A stretch of 58,116 nucleotides of DNA, taken from contig CAKSDE010000018.1 in the NCBI GenBank assembly GCA_934444735.1, positions 1 through 58,116 on the forward strand. The letters are read 5' to 3'. Every line of letters starts with the position of its first letter. The stretch's first letter is position 1. This document shows positions 9,101 through 18,344 of the stretch, piece by piece. Below the pieces are notes generated by a model. It was not told where the DNA came from. It searched no databases and worked only from the letters and a program-made list of their open reading frames with translations. The translations under genes and the position numbers were made by a program. The stretch is from an uncultured Clostridia bacterium. GTDB lineage: Bacteria > Bacillota > Clostridia > UBA1381.

Positions 9101-9865
9101 ATGGCTTTGTTGGAAATCAAAGATTTGGGAATACATTTCGGCGGATTGAAAGCTGTTGACGGACTCAATATCAGTATTGAAAAAGGTCAGCTTTACGGAC
9201 TTATCGGACCGAACGGTGCAGGAAAAACCACTGTATTTAATTTGCTCACCGGTGTGTATCAGCCGACTTCGGGAAGCTTTACTTTAGACGGTGAGAATTT
9301 GGTCGGGAATAAACCCGAAAATATCAATAAAAAGGGAATTGCAAGAACATTCCAGAATATCAGACTGTTCGGAAATATGAGCGTTATAGATAATGTTAAG
9401 GTCGGTTTTCATAACAGCATACATTATTCTATGTTCGAGGGTATTTTCAGAGTTGGAAGATATTATAATCAGGAAAAGGAAACCAGAAAAAAGGCTATGG
9501 CGCTTTTGGAGGTTTTCGGCTTGGCGGACGAGTACAGAGTGCACGCTTGTAACCTGCCGTACGGCAAACAGAGAAAGCTTGAAATCGCACGTGCTATGGC
9601 TACAAATCCGAAGCTTTTGCTTTTGGACGAGCCGGCAGCCGGCATGAACCCGAACGAAACAGCGGAATTGATGGAAACTATCCGGTTTGTGCGTGATAAT
9701 TTCGATATGACGATTCTTTTGATTGAGCATGATATGAAGCTTGTTTCGGGAATATGCGAGGAGCTTACCGTTTTGAATTTCGGTCATGTTCTGGCACAGG
9801 GAAAAACATCGGAGGTTTTGAATAATCCCGAGGTTATTAAAGCATATATCGGCGAGGACGAATAA
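9101..9865 (+). CDS. livG: Branched-chain amino acid ABC transporter ATP-binding protein LivG
   Basis: A 254-residue ABC ATPase that powers the LivHM channel. Walker A is GPNGAGKT at residues 36-43, Walker B is LLLLDEPAAGMNPNE, and the switch histidine is in LLIEHDM. As is normal for LivG, the signature motif is degenerate (LPYGKQRKLEIARAMA instead of LSGGQ). The ATG follows the livM stop without a gap, with GGGAGG upstream. Confidence 0.95.
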   Translation: MALLEIKDLGIHFGGLKAVDGLNISIEKGQLYGLIGPNGAGKTTVFNLLTGVYQPTSGSFTLDGENLVGNKPENINKKGIARTFQNIRLFGNMSVIDNVKVGFHNSIHYSMFEGIFRVGRYYNQEKETRKKAMALLEVFGLADEYRVHACNLPYGKQRKLEIARAMATNPKLLLLDEPAAGMNPNETAELMETIRFVRDNFDMTILLIEHDMKLVSGICEELTVLNFGHVLAQGKTSEVLNNPEVIKAYIGEDE

Positions 9866-9882
9866 GAAAGGGGGATAACCAA

Positions 9883-10587
9883 ATGCTTAAAGTAGAAAAT
9901 TTGCAGGTGTATTACGGCGTCATTAACGCAATCAAGGGTGTTTCTTTTGAGGTTAATGAAGGCGAGGTTATAGCCCTTATCGGTGCAAACGGTGCGGGAA
10001 AAACAACGATTCTGCACACAATCACCGGTCTTGTTTCTCCGAAAAGCGGAAACATATATTTTGAAGGAAAAGATATAACAAAAATCCCGGCACATAAGAT
10101 TGTGTATATGGGTATGGCTCATGTACCCGAAGGAAGAAGAATATTCCAGGAGCTTTCGGTTGTTGAGAATCTTAAGCTTGGTGCGTTTATATTAAACGAT
10201 AAGGAGCAGATCAACAAGAATCTGCAATATGTGTATGAGCACTTCCCGAGACTCAAAGAGCGTGAACGTCAGATTGCGGGAACACTTTCGGGCGGCGAGC
10301 AGCAGATGCTTGCCATGGGACGTGCGCTTATGTCGAATCCCAAGATTATTCTTATGGACGAGCCATCGATGGGACTTTCGCCGCTTTTGGTTTCGGAAAT
10401 ATTTGAAATCATAAAGGAAGTTTCAAAGGACGGCAAGACAGTTCTTTTGGTTGAACAGAACGCTAAAAAGGCGCTTTCAATAGCCGACAGAGCATATGTT
10501 TTGGAAACAGGAAACATCACTCTTTCGGGTGATGCAAAAGAATTGATGAATAATGATAAAATCAAGAAAGCTTATTTGGGCGAATAA
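9883..10587 (+). CDS. livF: Branched-chain amino acid ABC transporter ATP-binding protein LivF
   Basis: A 234-residue ABC ATPase, partner of LivG. Walker A GANGAGKT is at residues 34-41; the signature is LSGGEQQMLAMGRALM and Walker B is IILMDEPSMGLSP. LVEQN in place of the usual histidine motif is typical of LivF. It is the last gene of the operon and is followed by a terminator. Confidence 0.95.
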   Translation: MLKVENLQVYYGVINAIKGVSFEVNEGEVIALIGANGAGKTTILHTITGLVSPKSGNIYFEGKDITKIPAHKIVYMGMAHVPEGRRIFQELSVVENLKLGAFILNDKEQINKNLQYVYEHFPRLKERERQIAGTLSGGEQQMLAMGRALMSNPKIILMDEPSMGLSPLLVSEIFEIIKEVSKDGKTVLLVEQNAKKALSIADRAYVLETGNITLSGDAKELMNNDKIKKAYLGE

Positions 10588-10607
10588 GCTTGTTATCTCG
10601 AAAAATA

Positions 10608-10645
10608 AAAGCTATTGCATTTGCAATAGCCTTTATTTTTTATAT
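10608..10645 (+). terminator. Terminator of the liv operon
   Basis: AAAGCTATTGCA and TGCAATAGCCTTT form a stem (core 10611-10619 with 10622-10630) followed by TTTATTTTTTATATTTT. Confidence 0.75.
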
Positions 10646-10710
10646 TTTAAAAAGAAAGAGGGAAGGGAGGGGGATCCATTCGTTATCTATTCTTTGGAAG
10701 AATAGCGTAT

Positions 10711-12360
10711 TTAGTTATTAAAGGTGAGCGTTACTGTTGTACCCTTGTCGGGAGCGCTGTTAAGAGAGATTTCGGCGTTGTGGTACATTGTGCCGTGCTT
10801 TACTATTGATAAGCCCAATCCCGTGCCGCCCTCTGCTTTTGAACGGCTTTTATCAACTCGGTAGAAACGCTCGAATACTCTGTTTTGCTGCGTTGACGGA
10901 ATCCCTATCCCGGTGTCACGAACCGCAAGGCTTATATGCGAGCCGGAATTTTCTATAATTATGTCAACGCTGCCGTTTTCCTTGTTATATTTTATTGCAT
11001 TGTCGCAAAGGTTGAAGATCATTTCATCGAGAATCTGTCTGACGCCTGTTATTTCGGCTTTTTCGCCTATCAAATTAAAAGAAATATTCTTTTTGCCGGC
11101 ACTTATTTTAAGCCGTTCGATAATTTCTTTGGACAGCTCGAAAAGATCTACTTTTTCTTTTACAAAATGCTCGTCTTTTTCATCAAGCTCGGATATTTTT
11201 ATAATATCATTCACAAGGGTGATAAGCCTTTGCGCCTCGGTGTAGATGGTGCGCGAAAAATCGGTCACGACCGAATCGGGTGTTCCGCCCTGCATTAACA
11301 GCTCGGCAAAGCCGGATATTGATGTGAGCGGAGTTTTAAGCTCATGCGAAACATTTGCCGTAAATTCGCGCCGTATTGCCTCGCGCTCGGTGTTTTCGGT
11401 GATGTCTATAATTACCATAACCGCACCGACTATCTTGCCGTCCTCGCATACCGGGTTCATTATTAGATTATATGTGCTGTCCTCGTGGCGCATAACGCTT
11501 TCAAATCGCTTGCCGCTAAGGGAGGCGGTTATCGCCTCGCGGAATTTTTCACTTCTGTTAAGGCTCAGAACAGTCCCTTCGCTTTTTTGTGCGTCCAAGA
11601 GCTTTAGCGCGGCACTGTTGCAGGAGAGCAGATTTGCGTCCTTGTCGATTACCAAAAATCCTTCGCTCATGTTCTCTGTGATGAGCTTAAACTCGTCCTG
11701 CATATGATGCGCGGCGGCTATCTGCGAATCTATGGTTTTGCGCTGATTTACAATTTTGTGCAGGAGCGGCGACAGCTCGTCATATGTATCACATTCCTCG
11801 GGGTTATCGAGATCTATTGAATTGATCGGCTTTAAAACGCTTTTTGAAACTCTTGACGCAAGAAAAAGCGAGAGGATCAGCGCGAGCATCAGAACAATGA
11901 TAATAGGCTGCATAAGCCCGAGAATGATTGTCACTATAGTGTACTGTGTCGTGGATATGCGCAGGATATTGCCGTTGGAAAGCTTGGTTGCATAGTATAC
12001 GGTTTTTTCGGTCAGCGTGTTGGAATAACGGACGCTTGTACCTGAGCCGGTATCTTCGGCTTTCTGAAATTCGGCTCTGTCAGAATGATTATCCATATTT
12101 TTCGGATCTGCCATTGTATCGGCTATGACTTCGCCTGTGGGTGAGATCAGCGTTATCCGCTTGCTTGATGATGCGAAATTATCAAAAAATGCATCTCCCT
12201 TATCTTCTATTGCGTAGGCGATATAGTTTGCCTCGCTTGCAAGCTCGTTTTCAAGCTGCTTTTCAAAAAAGCCGTAGAGTATCCCCAGAACGAGGATAAA
12301 ACAGGATATTAATACAAGAATTGAGGTAAAAAAGGTTGATCGGAATATTTTCTTTGTCAT
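10711..12360 (-). CDS. phoR: Phosphate-responsive sensor histidine kinase PhoR
   Basis: A 549-residue membrane kinase. There are transmembrane segments near residues 8-30 and 145-168 around an extracytoplasmic sensor region, then a linker, a PAS domain (about 225-325), the dimerisation domain with phospho-acceptor His339 in NVSHELKTPL, and the ATPase domain with NLCDNAIKYN, DTGIGIP and GGTGLGLSIVK. It would phosphorylate PhoP when phosphate is low. Its start codon follows the phoP stop directly, with GAGGTGG as ribosome site. It is the last gene of the pst operon. Confidence 0.9.
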   Translation of the reverse strand: MTKKIFRSTFFTSILVLISCFILVLGILYGFFEKQLENELASEANYIAYAIEDKGDAFFDNFASSSKRITLISPTGEVIADTMADPKNMDNHSDRAEFQKAEDTGSGTSVRYSNTLTEKTVYYATKLSNGNILRISTTQYTIVTIILGLMQPIIIVLMLALILSLFLASRVSKSVLKPINSIDLDNPEECDTYDELSPLLHKIVNQRKTIDSQIAAAHHMQDEFKLITENMSEGFLVIDKDANLLSCNSAALKLLDAQKSEGTVLSLNRSEKFREAITASLSGKRFESVMRHEDSTYNLIMNPVCEDGKIVGAVMVIIDITENTEREAIRREFTANVSHELKTPLTSISGFAELLMQGGTPDSVVTDFSRTIYTEAQRLITLVNDIIKISELDEKDEHFVKEKVDLFELSKEIIERLKISAGKKNISFNLIGEKAEITGVRQILDEMIFNLCDNAIKYNKENGSVDIIIENSGSHISLAVRDTGIGIPSTQQNRVFERFYRVDKSRSKAEGGTGLGLSIVKHGTMYHNAEISLNSAPDKGTTVTLTFNN

Positions 12361-13032
12361 TTATACCACCTCGATTTTGTAGCCTACATTTTTAACGGTT
12401 TTTATCATTTCCCCGGCGCTTTTGAGCTTTACGCGCAGCTTTCTTATATGAACGTCAAGCGTGCGCGATTCTTCATAATATTCGCCCCAGACTTTGGAGA
12501 GAATCGTTTCACGGTTTACGACATTCCCATGCGCCTCCAAAAGCGTCAGGAGAAGAAGGTATTCTTTATATGAAAGGTTTACGGCATCTTCGCCGACCTT
12601 TATTATGTGTTTTTCGGTATTTACATAAAGATTGCCGATTACATATTCGCACGGTTTGGCGCTTGACTTGTGTGCGCGCCGCAAAAGCGCTTTTACTCTT
12701 GAGATAAGCTCGGTCATACCGAAAGGCTTGGCGATATAATCGTCCGCTCCCGAATCGAGTCCGCAAACCTTATCATATTCGCTTGATTTTGCGGTAAGCA
12801 TAATTATAGGCAAATCTTCGGTTTCTGTTCGGGTACGCAGTTTTTTTAAAATAGACAATCCGTCCTCCTCGGGGAGCATAATGTCGAGCATCACCAAATC
12901 GGGAATATCTGCCGCGATACTTTCCCAAAATTCATGAGGTGCGGCAAAGCCCTTTACATCGTAACCCTCCTTTGTCAGTGCATAGCTGACCAGCTTTCTT
13001 ATATTGTCATCGTCCTCAACCAGGTAAATCAT
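12361..13032 (-). CDS. phoP: Response regulator PhoP/PhoB type
   Basis: A 223-residue OmpR/PhoB-family regulator with a receiver domain (acidic pocket EDDD, phospho-acceptor Asp50 in LVMLDIMLP, Lys in DDYIAKPFG) and a C-terminal winged helix (LSYKEYLLLLTLLEAHG, SRTLDVHIRKLRVKL). The ATG at 13032 is favoured over a GTG nine bases earlier because it overlaps the stop of the upstream HAD gene as ATGA and has GGAG 8 nt in front. It probably binds the Pho boxes before pstS. Confidence 0.92.
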   Translation of the reverse strand: MIYLVEDDDNIRKLVSYALTKEGYDVKGFAAPHEFWESIAADIPDLVMLDIMLPEEDGLSILKKLRTRTETEDLPIIMLTAKSSEYDKVCGLDSGADDYIAKPFGMTELISRVKALLRRAHKSSAKPCEYVIGNLYVNTEKHIIKVGEDAVNLSYKEYLLLLTLLEAHGNVVNRETILSKVWGEYYEESRTLDVHIRKLRVKLKSAGEMIKTVKNVGYKIEVV

Positions 13033-13754
13033 GTTAACCACTCCATTTTATTCAGAAAGTCTGCAATCTCAGAAACATTGCACAGCACATATTTTGTATA
13101 TTGCTGTAAGTATTTTTGGTCGGCGCTTTTTTCTGCGACGCCGACGGCGGTGACATTGCCGTTTTTGGCAAAATCCATATCCACCGAGGTATCTCCGACC
13201 ATTATAATCTCGCTCGGCTCCAGATTATATTTTTGGCACATCATTTTTATGTAGTACGGATTCGGCTTTGACGGGTGTATTCTGTCAAATGTGCAGATTT
13301 CATCAAAATAATCCGTAATCCTCAGCTTATTTAAGAATTGATGCGCACCGTGCATATCATCTGCGGTCACAAGCGCGAGAATTAATCCGTTTTTTCTTAA
13401 GGAGGAAAGAACACCGGGTAAATTGCTGCATACCGATTTTATTTTCCCGAATCGCAGGCTTTGATGAAAAGATTCAACGGTCAGCTGATACAGCTTATCC
13501 GAATCGCAGCTTATACCGAGGGTTTTAAGCGTTTCGGCAAAAGCGTCCGCCATGTCTTTATATGTACCGTAGCAGAGAATACCGCTTTTTCCGTCATATG
13601 TTCCTATTGCGTCCAAAAAAAGACGCGAGTTATCTTTTTCTATACCAAACTCTCTTATTATAAGAGCGACTGCGTGCTCTGCAACGGGAAACCAAAAATC
13701 TTCATATCTCATTAATGTTCCGTCTTTATCAAAGAGAACAGCTTTTATACTCAT
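13029..13754 (-). CDS. HAD-superfamily phosphatase
   Basis: A 241-residue haloacid dehalogenase-type hydrolase similar to phosphoglycolate phosphatases. Motif I is FDKDGTL with nucleophile Asp9 and Asp11, motif II is ALVTADD, motif III is PSKPNPYYI and motif IV is MVGDTSVDMDFAKN. An alpha-helical cap lies between motifs I and II. It sits between phoU and phoP in the phosphate operon and overlaps phoP by 4 nt, so it is likely co-regulated and may scavenge phosphate from a small intracellular phosphoester. The substrate is not predictable. Confidence 0.85.
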   Translation of the reverse strand: MSIKAVLFDKDGTLMRYEDFWFPVAEHAVALIIREFGIEKDNSRLFLDAIGTYDGKSGILCYGTYKDMADAFAETLKTLGISCDSDKLYQLTVESFHQSLRFGKIKSVCSNLPGVLSSLRKNGLILALVTADDMHGAHQFLNKLRITDYFDEICTFDRIHPSKPNPYYIKMMCQKYNLEPSEIIMVGDTSVDMDFAKNGNVTAVGVAEKSADQKYLQQYTKYVLCNVSEIADFLNKMEWLT

Positions 13755-13800
13755 GTGTTTTCCTACTTTCTATTATATCAAAAAATGTTTTATAAAGCAA

Positions 13801-14451
13801 CTACAATAAATTATTTTTGTGCTTTCCGGTTATCGAATATATTACCCATTCAGCGATATTTTCCGCATGATCTCCAATACGCTCGAAATATTTTGCAATC
13901 ATTAAAAGATCTATCAGCGCCTCGGCATCATTGGTTTCGTCCTTTACGCCGGCAATCAGCTCATTTTTTACCTTCAAAAAAAGATTATCCACGATATTAT
14001 CGCTTTTTATTACCTCATACGCAATATTTACATCGTTCTGCACGAAGGATTCGATGCTGTCCGTAACCATTTTTATCGTAGAGCGTGCCATATCGGCGAT
14101 ATGCACCTTGCCGCCTATACCGCTCCTGTTTACAAAGCATACGATTTCGGCAATATCCGACGCCTGATCGCCGATTCTTTCCATATCGGAGATCATCTTT
14201 AGAGCGGAGGATATGGTGCGCAAATCCTTTGCGACAGGCTGCTGCTGCAAAAGTAGCTTCATGCACAGATTTTCAATATCACGCTCTTTTTGATCTATTT
14301 GTTTATCGGTATCAATAACCTTTTGTTTTAGCGATTCATCGTTATCTATAAGATATTTTGTAACTTTTGATATGGCTTCCTCGCAAAGTGCGCCCATTGT
14401 GATAAGCTCGGTGTTGAGCTGGGCAAGCTGCTCATCAAAGTGATTTCTCAT
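13801..14451 (-). CDS. phoU: Phosphate transport regulator PhoU
   Basis: A 216-residue all-helical protein with two PhoU repeats. The metal-site motifs ERIGDQASDIAE and ERIGDHAENIAE are both intact. It links the Pst transporter state to PhoR and dampens the phosphate response. Its ATG overlaps the pstB stop (TAATG). Confidence 0.95.
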   Translation of the reverse strand: MRNHFDEQLAQLNTELITMGALCEEAISKVTKYLIDNDESLKQKVIDTDKQIDQKERDIENLCMKLLLQQQPVAKDLRTISSALKMISDMERIGDQASDIAEIVCFVNRSGIGGKVHIADMARSTIKMVTDSIESFVQNDVNIAYEVIKSDNIVDNLFLKVKNELIAGVKDETNDAEALIDLLMIAKYFERIGDHAENIAEWVIYSITGKHKNNLL

Positions 14452-15203
14452 TATCCAAACCTCCCTGTTATATAATCCTCGGTGCGTTTTTCTTTAGGTG
14501 TCGAGAACATTTTTTCGGTATCGTCATATTCCACGATTTCACCCAAAAGGAAGAATGCGGTTTTATCGGCGATACGTGCCGCCTGCTGCATATTGTGCGT
14601 GACGGTTATAATCGTGTATTTTTCTTTTAATTCAAGTGCAAGATCCTCGATTTTTGATGTGGAAATAGGATCAAGCGCGCTTGTAGGCTCGTCCATTAAA
14701 AGTACCTCCGGCTCGACCGCAAGCGCACGTGCGATACAAAGCCGCTGCTGCTGACCGCCGCTCATGGAAAGCGCGCTCTTTTTCAGACGGTCCTTACATT
14801 CGTCCCAGATTGCCGCCTGACGGAGTGAGCGCTCGACTATCTCATCGAGCTTAACTCTTGACTTTATACCGTGGATTCTCGGGCCGTATGCGATATTATC
14901 ATAGATACTCATAGGAAACGGGTTCGGCTTTTGGAAAACCATACCGACTCTTTTTCTTAAAACATTTACGTCAATATCTTTATATATATCGGTTCCGCCG
15001 AGTAAGACCTTTCCCTCGATGCGGCAGCCGTCAACAAGATCGTTCATTCTGTTTAACGATTTTAAAAATGTTGATTTCCCGCAGCCCGAAGGCCCGATTA
15101 AAGCCGTTATTTGATTTTCGGGAATGTTTATGTTTATATCTTTTAAGGCATGGTTTGTTTCATACCATAAATTCAGATTTTCAACGCTAAATTTGTTATC
15201 CAT
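14451..15203 (-). CDS. pstB: Phosphate ABC transporter ATP-binding protein PstB
   Basis: A 250-residue ATPase of the high-affinity phosphate importer. Walker A GPSGCGKS is at residues 37-44, the signature is LSMSGGQQQRLCIARAL, and Walker B is LLMDEPTSALDP. MVFQKPNPFPMSIYDNIAYG is diagnostic of PstB. It is tightly packed between pstA and phoU. Confidence 0.97.
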   Translation of the reverse strand: MDNKFSVENLNLWYETNHALKDININIPENQITALIGPSGCGKSTFLKSLNRMNDLVDGCRIEGKVLLGGTDIYKDIDVNVLRKRVGMVFQKPNPFPMSIYDNIAYGPRIHGIKSRVKLDEIVERSLRQAAIWDECKDRLKKSALSMSGGQQQRLCIARALAVEPEVLLMDEPTSALDPISTSKIEDLALELKEKYTIITVTHNMQQAARIADKTAFFLLGEIVEYDDTEKMFSTPKEKRTEDYITGRFG

Positions 15204-15210
15204 ACTTAAA

Positions 15211-16068
15211 CTACCTTTCTTTCTTGAGCTTTTTGGCGGTGATTTTTGCAGCGGAGTTTATAATAAACGTTAAAATGAGAAGAATTGCCGCGATTGCAAA
15301 GGCAATATCGAAATCGCCGCGCTCCTTTGCGTACATATAAAGCGCAACCGTAAGGGTAGAGCCGGCGCGATTCGGAAGCGGTGCATGGAAAAAGCCTATA
15401 ATTTCGTTTGCCATACCGGCGGTAAAAAGGAGTGCCGCGCTTTCGCCGACAATTCTTCCGACAGAGAGAATACACCCTGTTACGATGCCGTCTATTGCAG
15501 AGGGCAGAACGACTGTTCTTATCATGTGCCATTTGCCGCTCCCAAGTCCGAGCGCGCCTTCACGGTAGCCGTCAGGCACGGTCTTTAAGCTTTCCTGAAC
15601 TGTTCTTATAACCGTCGGCAGCGTCATTACCACAAGAGTCATAGATCCGGCGATAAGGCTTGTCCCCAGTGAGCAGAACTGCACGAATATCAGCATACCG
15701 ACAAGACCGTATATGATTGACGGAATCCCGGCAAGCGTTTCGGTGGCAAGCTCAATTACCGCAACCAAGCGGCGGTTTTTGGCATATTCATTAAGATATA
15801 CCGCGGAACAGACTCCCAAAGGAAGAACGATAACAAGAGTCATAAGTATTATATAAAGCGTGTTTAGAATGTTTGGCAGTATTCCGACCGTTTCGCGTAT
15901 CAGACTGGGTTTTGAGGATATGAATTTCAGCGTGATATTCGGAATACCGCGCCAAAGTATATATCCGACCAGTGAAACAAGCAAAAGGAGGATTATTCCT
16001 GCCGCGGTATACATAAGTGCGTTTATTAAACCGTCTTTTATTTTTCGTTTTTTTGAAATATCATGCAT
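15211..16068 (-). CDS. pstA: Phosphate ABC transporter permease PstA
   Basis: A 285-residue permease with six hydrophobic segments. ATETLAGIPSIIYGLVGM and the coupling helix region VPDGYREGALGLGSGKW are characteristic of PstA. It pairs with PstC; 6 nt separate the two genes. Confidence 0.95.
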   Translation of the reverse strand: MHDISKKRKIKDGLINALMYTAAGIILLLLVSLVGYILWRGIPNITLKFISSKPSLIRETVGILPNILNTLYIILMTLVIVLPLGVCSAVYLNEYAKNRRLVAVIELATETLAGIPSIIYGLVGMLIFVQFCSLGTSLIAGSMTLVVMTLPTVIRTVQESLKTVPDGYREGALGLGSGKWHMIRTVVLPSAIDGIVTGCILSVGRIVGESAALLFTAGMANEIIGFFHAPLPNRAGSTLTVALYMYAKERGDFDIAFAIAAILLILTFIINSAAKITAKKLKKER

Positions 16069-16074
16069 ACTTTC

Positions 16075-16944
16075 TTACCTCTTTTTCTTTTTGACGATTG
16101 AGTTTAAGATAATGTTTATAACTAAAATGAAGATGAAGAGGACAAGTGCTATCGAAAAGAGAGCTTTTCTCTGCAATCCCGATGAGTATGACATCTCGGA
16201 GGCAACGGCTGTGGTTAAAAAGCGCACGCTTTTAAAAAGCCGCGGCATATTTGCCGTATTTCCAGATACCATCATAACCGCCATTGCCTCGCCGATTGCA
16301 CGTCCTATCCCCAAAACGACCGATGCGAGTATTCCGCTTCTTGCCGCGGGAACCAATACCTTAAATATCGTTTCGGTTTTGGTTGCACCGAGTGCCAACG
16401 AACCCTCCTCGTATTCTTTCGGAACGGCTTTTATCGCATTTTCCGAAACGCTTATAACCGACGGCAGAATCATTACCGCAAGAACAATTATTGCAGAAAA
16501 GAGATTTGCGCCGTCGGGGAGGGAGAATATCTTTCGCACCGCCGGGACTATTATTATCATACCGACAAGACCGTACACAACCGAGGGAATCCCGGCAAGG
16601 AGCTCAACGGCGGTGCGAAGAGCCGAGCCGAGACCTTTGGGTGCGAATTTTGCGATATATACAGCGCAAAAGATACCGAGCGGTACACCGATTAAAATTG
16701 CGCCGAGTGTGCCGAAAACGGAGGAGGCAATAAAGGGGAGAATACCGTATAACGGTTCTGCCGCTGTCGGCGCCCAGGTTTTGCAGAACAGGAATTTAAT
16801 CAATCCGATTTCCTTTATTGCCGGAAAACCCGAGATTAACACAAATGCGGTAATTATTATAACGAATGTGAGTGCCGCAAAGCCGCTTACCGTAAATATT
16901 GCACTCATAACCCTTTCAAGGAGCTTTGTTTTGGATTTTTTCAT
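16075..16944 (-). CDS. pstC: Phosphate ABC transporter permease PstC
   Basis: A 289-residue permease with six hydrophobic segments. AVELLAGIPSVVYGLVGM and VPKEYEEGSLALGATK are the PstC-type conserved regions. An inserted hairpin-rich repeat (16976-17190) separates it from pstS, so its expression relative to pstS may be reduced. Confidence 0.95.
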   Translation of the reverse strand: MKKSKTKLLERVMSAIFTVSGFAALTFVIIITAFVLISGFPAIKEIGLIKFLFCKTWAPTAAEPLYGILPFIASSVFGTLGAILIGVPLGIFCAVYIAKFAPKGLGSALRTAVELLAGIPSVVYGLVGMIIIVPAVRKIFSLPDGANLFSAIIVLAVMILPSVISVSENAIKAVPKEYEEGSLALGATKTETIFKVLVPAARSGILASVVLGIGRAIGEAMAVMMVSGNTANMPRLFKSVRFLTTAVASEMSYSSGLQRKALFSIALVLFIFILVINIILNSIVKKKKR

Positions 16945-16975
16945 ATAATCACTTATCCTTTTGTTATTTTACTTA

Positions 16976-17190
16976 TAGGTAATTGTAAAATGTTAATTTT
17001 ACAATTACTTACAATTCTTATGGGGGGTATCGGGGGTGCTAACCCCTGATTTATAATCAAAAATGACGACATGTGCGTCATTTTTGGCTGAAATAAAAAG
17101 TTTCAACTTGCCGTAAAATTAAAATCGGATGGAACTTTTTATTTCTACCTAAGAATCTTAATTGGAAAACGTTAGTTTTACAATTACCTA
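16976..17190. repeat. MITE-like inverted-repeat element between pstS and pstC
   Basis: Fifteen-base terminal inverted repeats TAGGTAATTGTAAAA (16976-16990 and, inverted, 17176-17190) bound a 215-bp non-coding segment. The 10-mer TTATTTTACT occurs on both sides (16964-16973, ending 2 nt short of the left terminus, and 17191-17200), as expected of a target duplication. Inside are three perfect hairpins: 11 bp (16981-16991 with 16996-17006), 10 bp (17059-17068 with 17076-17085) and 12 bp (17091-17102 with 17133-17144). No reading frame is present. The family name is unknown to me. Confidence 0.7.
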
Positions 17191-17205
17191 TTATTTTACT
17201 GACTG

Positions 17206-18063
17206 TTATCTTATAACAGGGATTGCTCCGGCCTGTTCGATGAGCGTATCTGCGTCTTTGCTTGTTGCGAAGTCGAAGAATTTCTGAGCCTCGGTGCTAA
17301 GAGGTGTGTCCTTTTTCGTTACGAGGACAAAATCTCTCTGAATCTTATAGCTGCCGTCCTGGATTGTTTCTTTAGACGGTGCAATGTTATCTACATTTAC
17401 AACCTTTACAGTGTCTTTTACCGATGCCAAAGACGCATATCCGATTGCGTTGGGGTTTGATGCAACTGTCTGGATTACATCTCCCGTAGAGGTGAGTTCC
17501 TGACCGTATTGGCATTTATCCTTTGTGTCGGTGATTGCTTCAAAACCGTCTCTTGTGCCGGATGCCGCCTCACGTCCGATTAAGACAATCGGTGCGTCGT
17601 TTGCGCCGACTTCACTCCAGTTTGTGATCTCACCTGTGTAGATTTTGGCGATTTGCTCAACGCTTAAGTTTTCTACATTATTTTCGGGATTTACGATGAT
17701 TGCGATACCGTCTATTGCTACGACCGTTTGGTCAAGAGTCTGCTTTTCGTCGTCTTTTAAGTCGCGGCTTGAAAGTCCGATGTCGCATCTGCCCTCCGAA
17801 ACTGCCTGAATACCCGAACCCGAGCCTGTGGGGTTATATGTAACCTTTACATTTTTGTTTTCCTCCATGTAGCTTTCGCTCAGATATCCGATAACTTTTT
17901 CCATTGATGTTGAGCCGTCGGTCGATACCGTAGCGCTCTGTGATGATGCTGAAGAAGTGTCGGCTGCGGTGTCGGTACCGGTTGTATCGGTATTGCCGCC
18001 GCAGGCTGTAAGCATACTTCCTGCTATAAGTGTTGATAAAATTGCTGTTATGATTTTTTTCAT
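17206..18063 (-). CDS. pstS: Phosphate-binding lipoprotein PstS
   Basis: A 285-residue extracytoplasmic binding protein for phosphate. It has a lipoprotein signal peptide with lipobox LTAC and Cys21, a Thr/Ser-rich linker, and phosphate-binding loops STDGSTSMEK, GSGSGIQAV, LSSRDLKDDE and GREAASGTRDGFE. The ATG at 18063 is preceded by AGGAGAG and begins the signal peptide, so the longer frame to 18126 is not used. It leads the pst-pho operon and lies behind Pho boxes. Confidence 0.95.
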   Translation of the reverse strand: MKKIITAILSTLIAGSMLTACGGNTDTTGTDTAADTSSASSQSATVSTDGSTSMEKVIGYLSESYMEENKNVKVTYNPTGSGSGIQAVSEGRCDIGLSSRDLKDDEKQTLDQTVVAIDGIAIIVNPENNVENLSVEQIAKIYTGEITNWSEVGANDAPIVLIGREAASGTRDGFEAITDTKDKCQYGQELTSTGDVIQTVASNPNAIGYASLASVKDTVKVVNVDNIAPSKETIQDGSYKIQRDFVLVTKKDTPLSTEAQKFFDFATSKDADTLIEQAGAIPVIR

Positions 18064-18117
18064 ATAAATCACTCTCCTAAAATTTTTTGTTTTTTGCTTT
18101 TCTTGTTTTGCATTTAC

Positions 18118-18214
18118 ATTATACAACGCGCTATGTTAACTCTGAAACCCGATGTATGTTAATTGTGTGTTAAATTATCTTTTCGAGTAATTCTATCACG
18201 CTTACCTGTGTTAA
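18118..18214 (-). promoter_or_regulatory. PhoP-dependent promoter of pstS with Pho boxes
   Basis: Reading the minus strand, TTAACA occurs at 18173-18168, 18162-18157 and 18139-18134, with a further copy at 18214-18209. The spacings of 11, 23 and 41 bp are close to whole helical turns, as in Bacillus-type Pho boxes. TATAAT is at 18123-18118 with no good -35, which fits an activator-dependent promoter. Confidence 0.75.
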
Positions 18215-18309
18215 ACATTATTTGGAAATGCGGATTGTGAAGTAAATACAAGTTTTTCGGGCAATTTTTGTCAACTTTTGTGTGAGAATAACGTTTAAAT
18301 GGAGAACTA

Positions 18310-18338
18310 TTGACTTTTTTCGATTATATTGTTATAAT
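18310..18338 (+). promoter_or_regulatory. Promoter of exopolysaccharide unit 1
   Basis: TTGACT (18310-18315), a 17-nt spacer and TATAAT (18333-18338). The predicted start near 18345 coincides with the first base of the riboswitch core. Confidence 0.8.
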
Positions 18339-18344
18339 TAAATT

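Noticed and set aside
15860..16948. Plus-strand open frame of 362 codons across pstA and pstC
   Set aside because: It lies antisense to two clear permease genes, has no ribosome site, and its protein has the biased composition of a complement frame.
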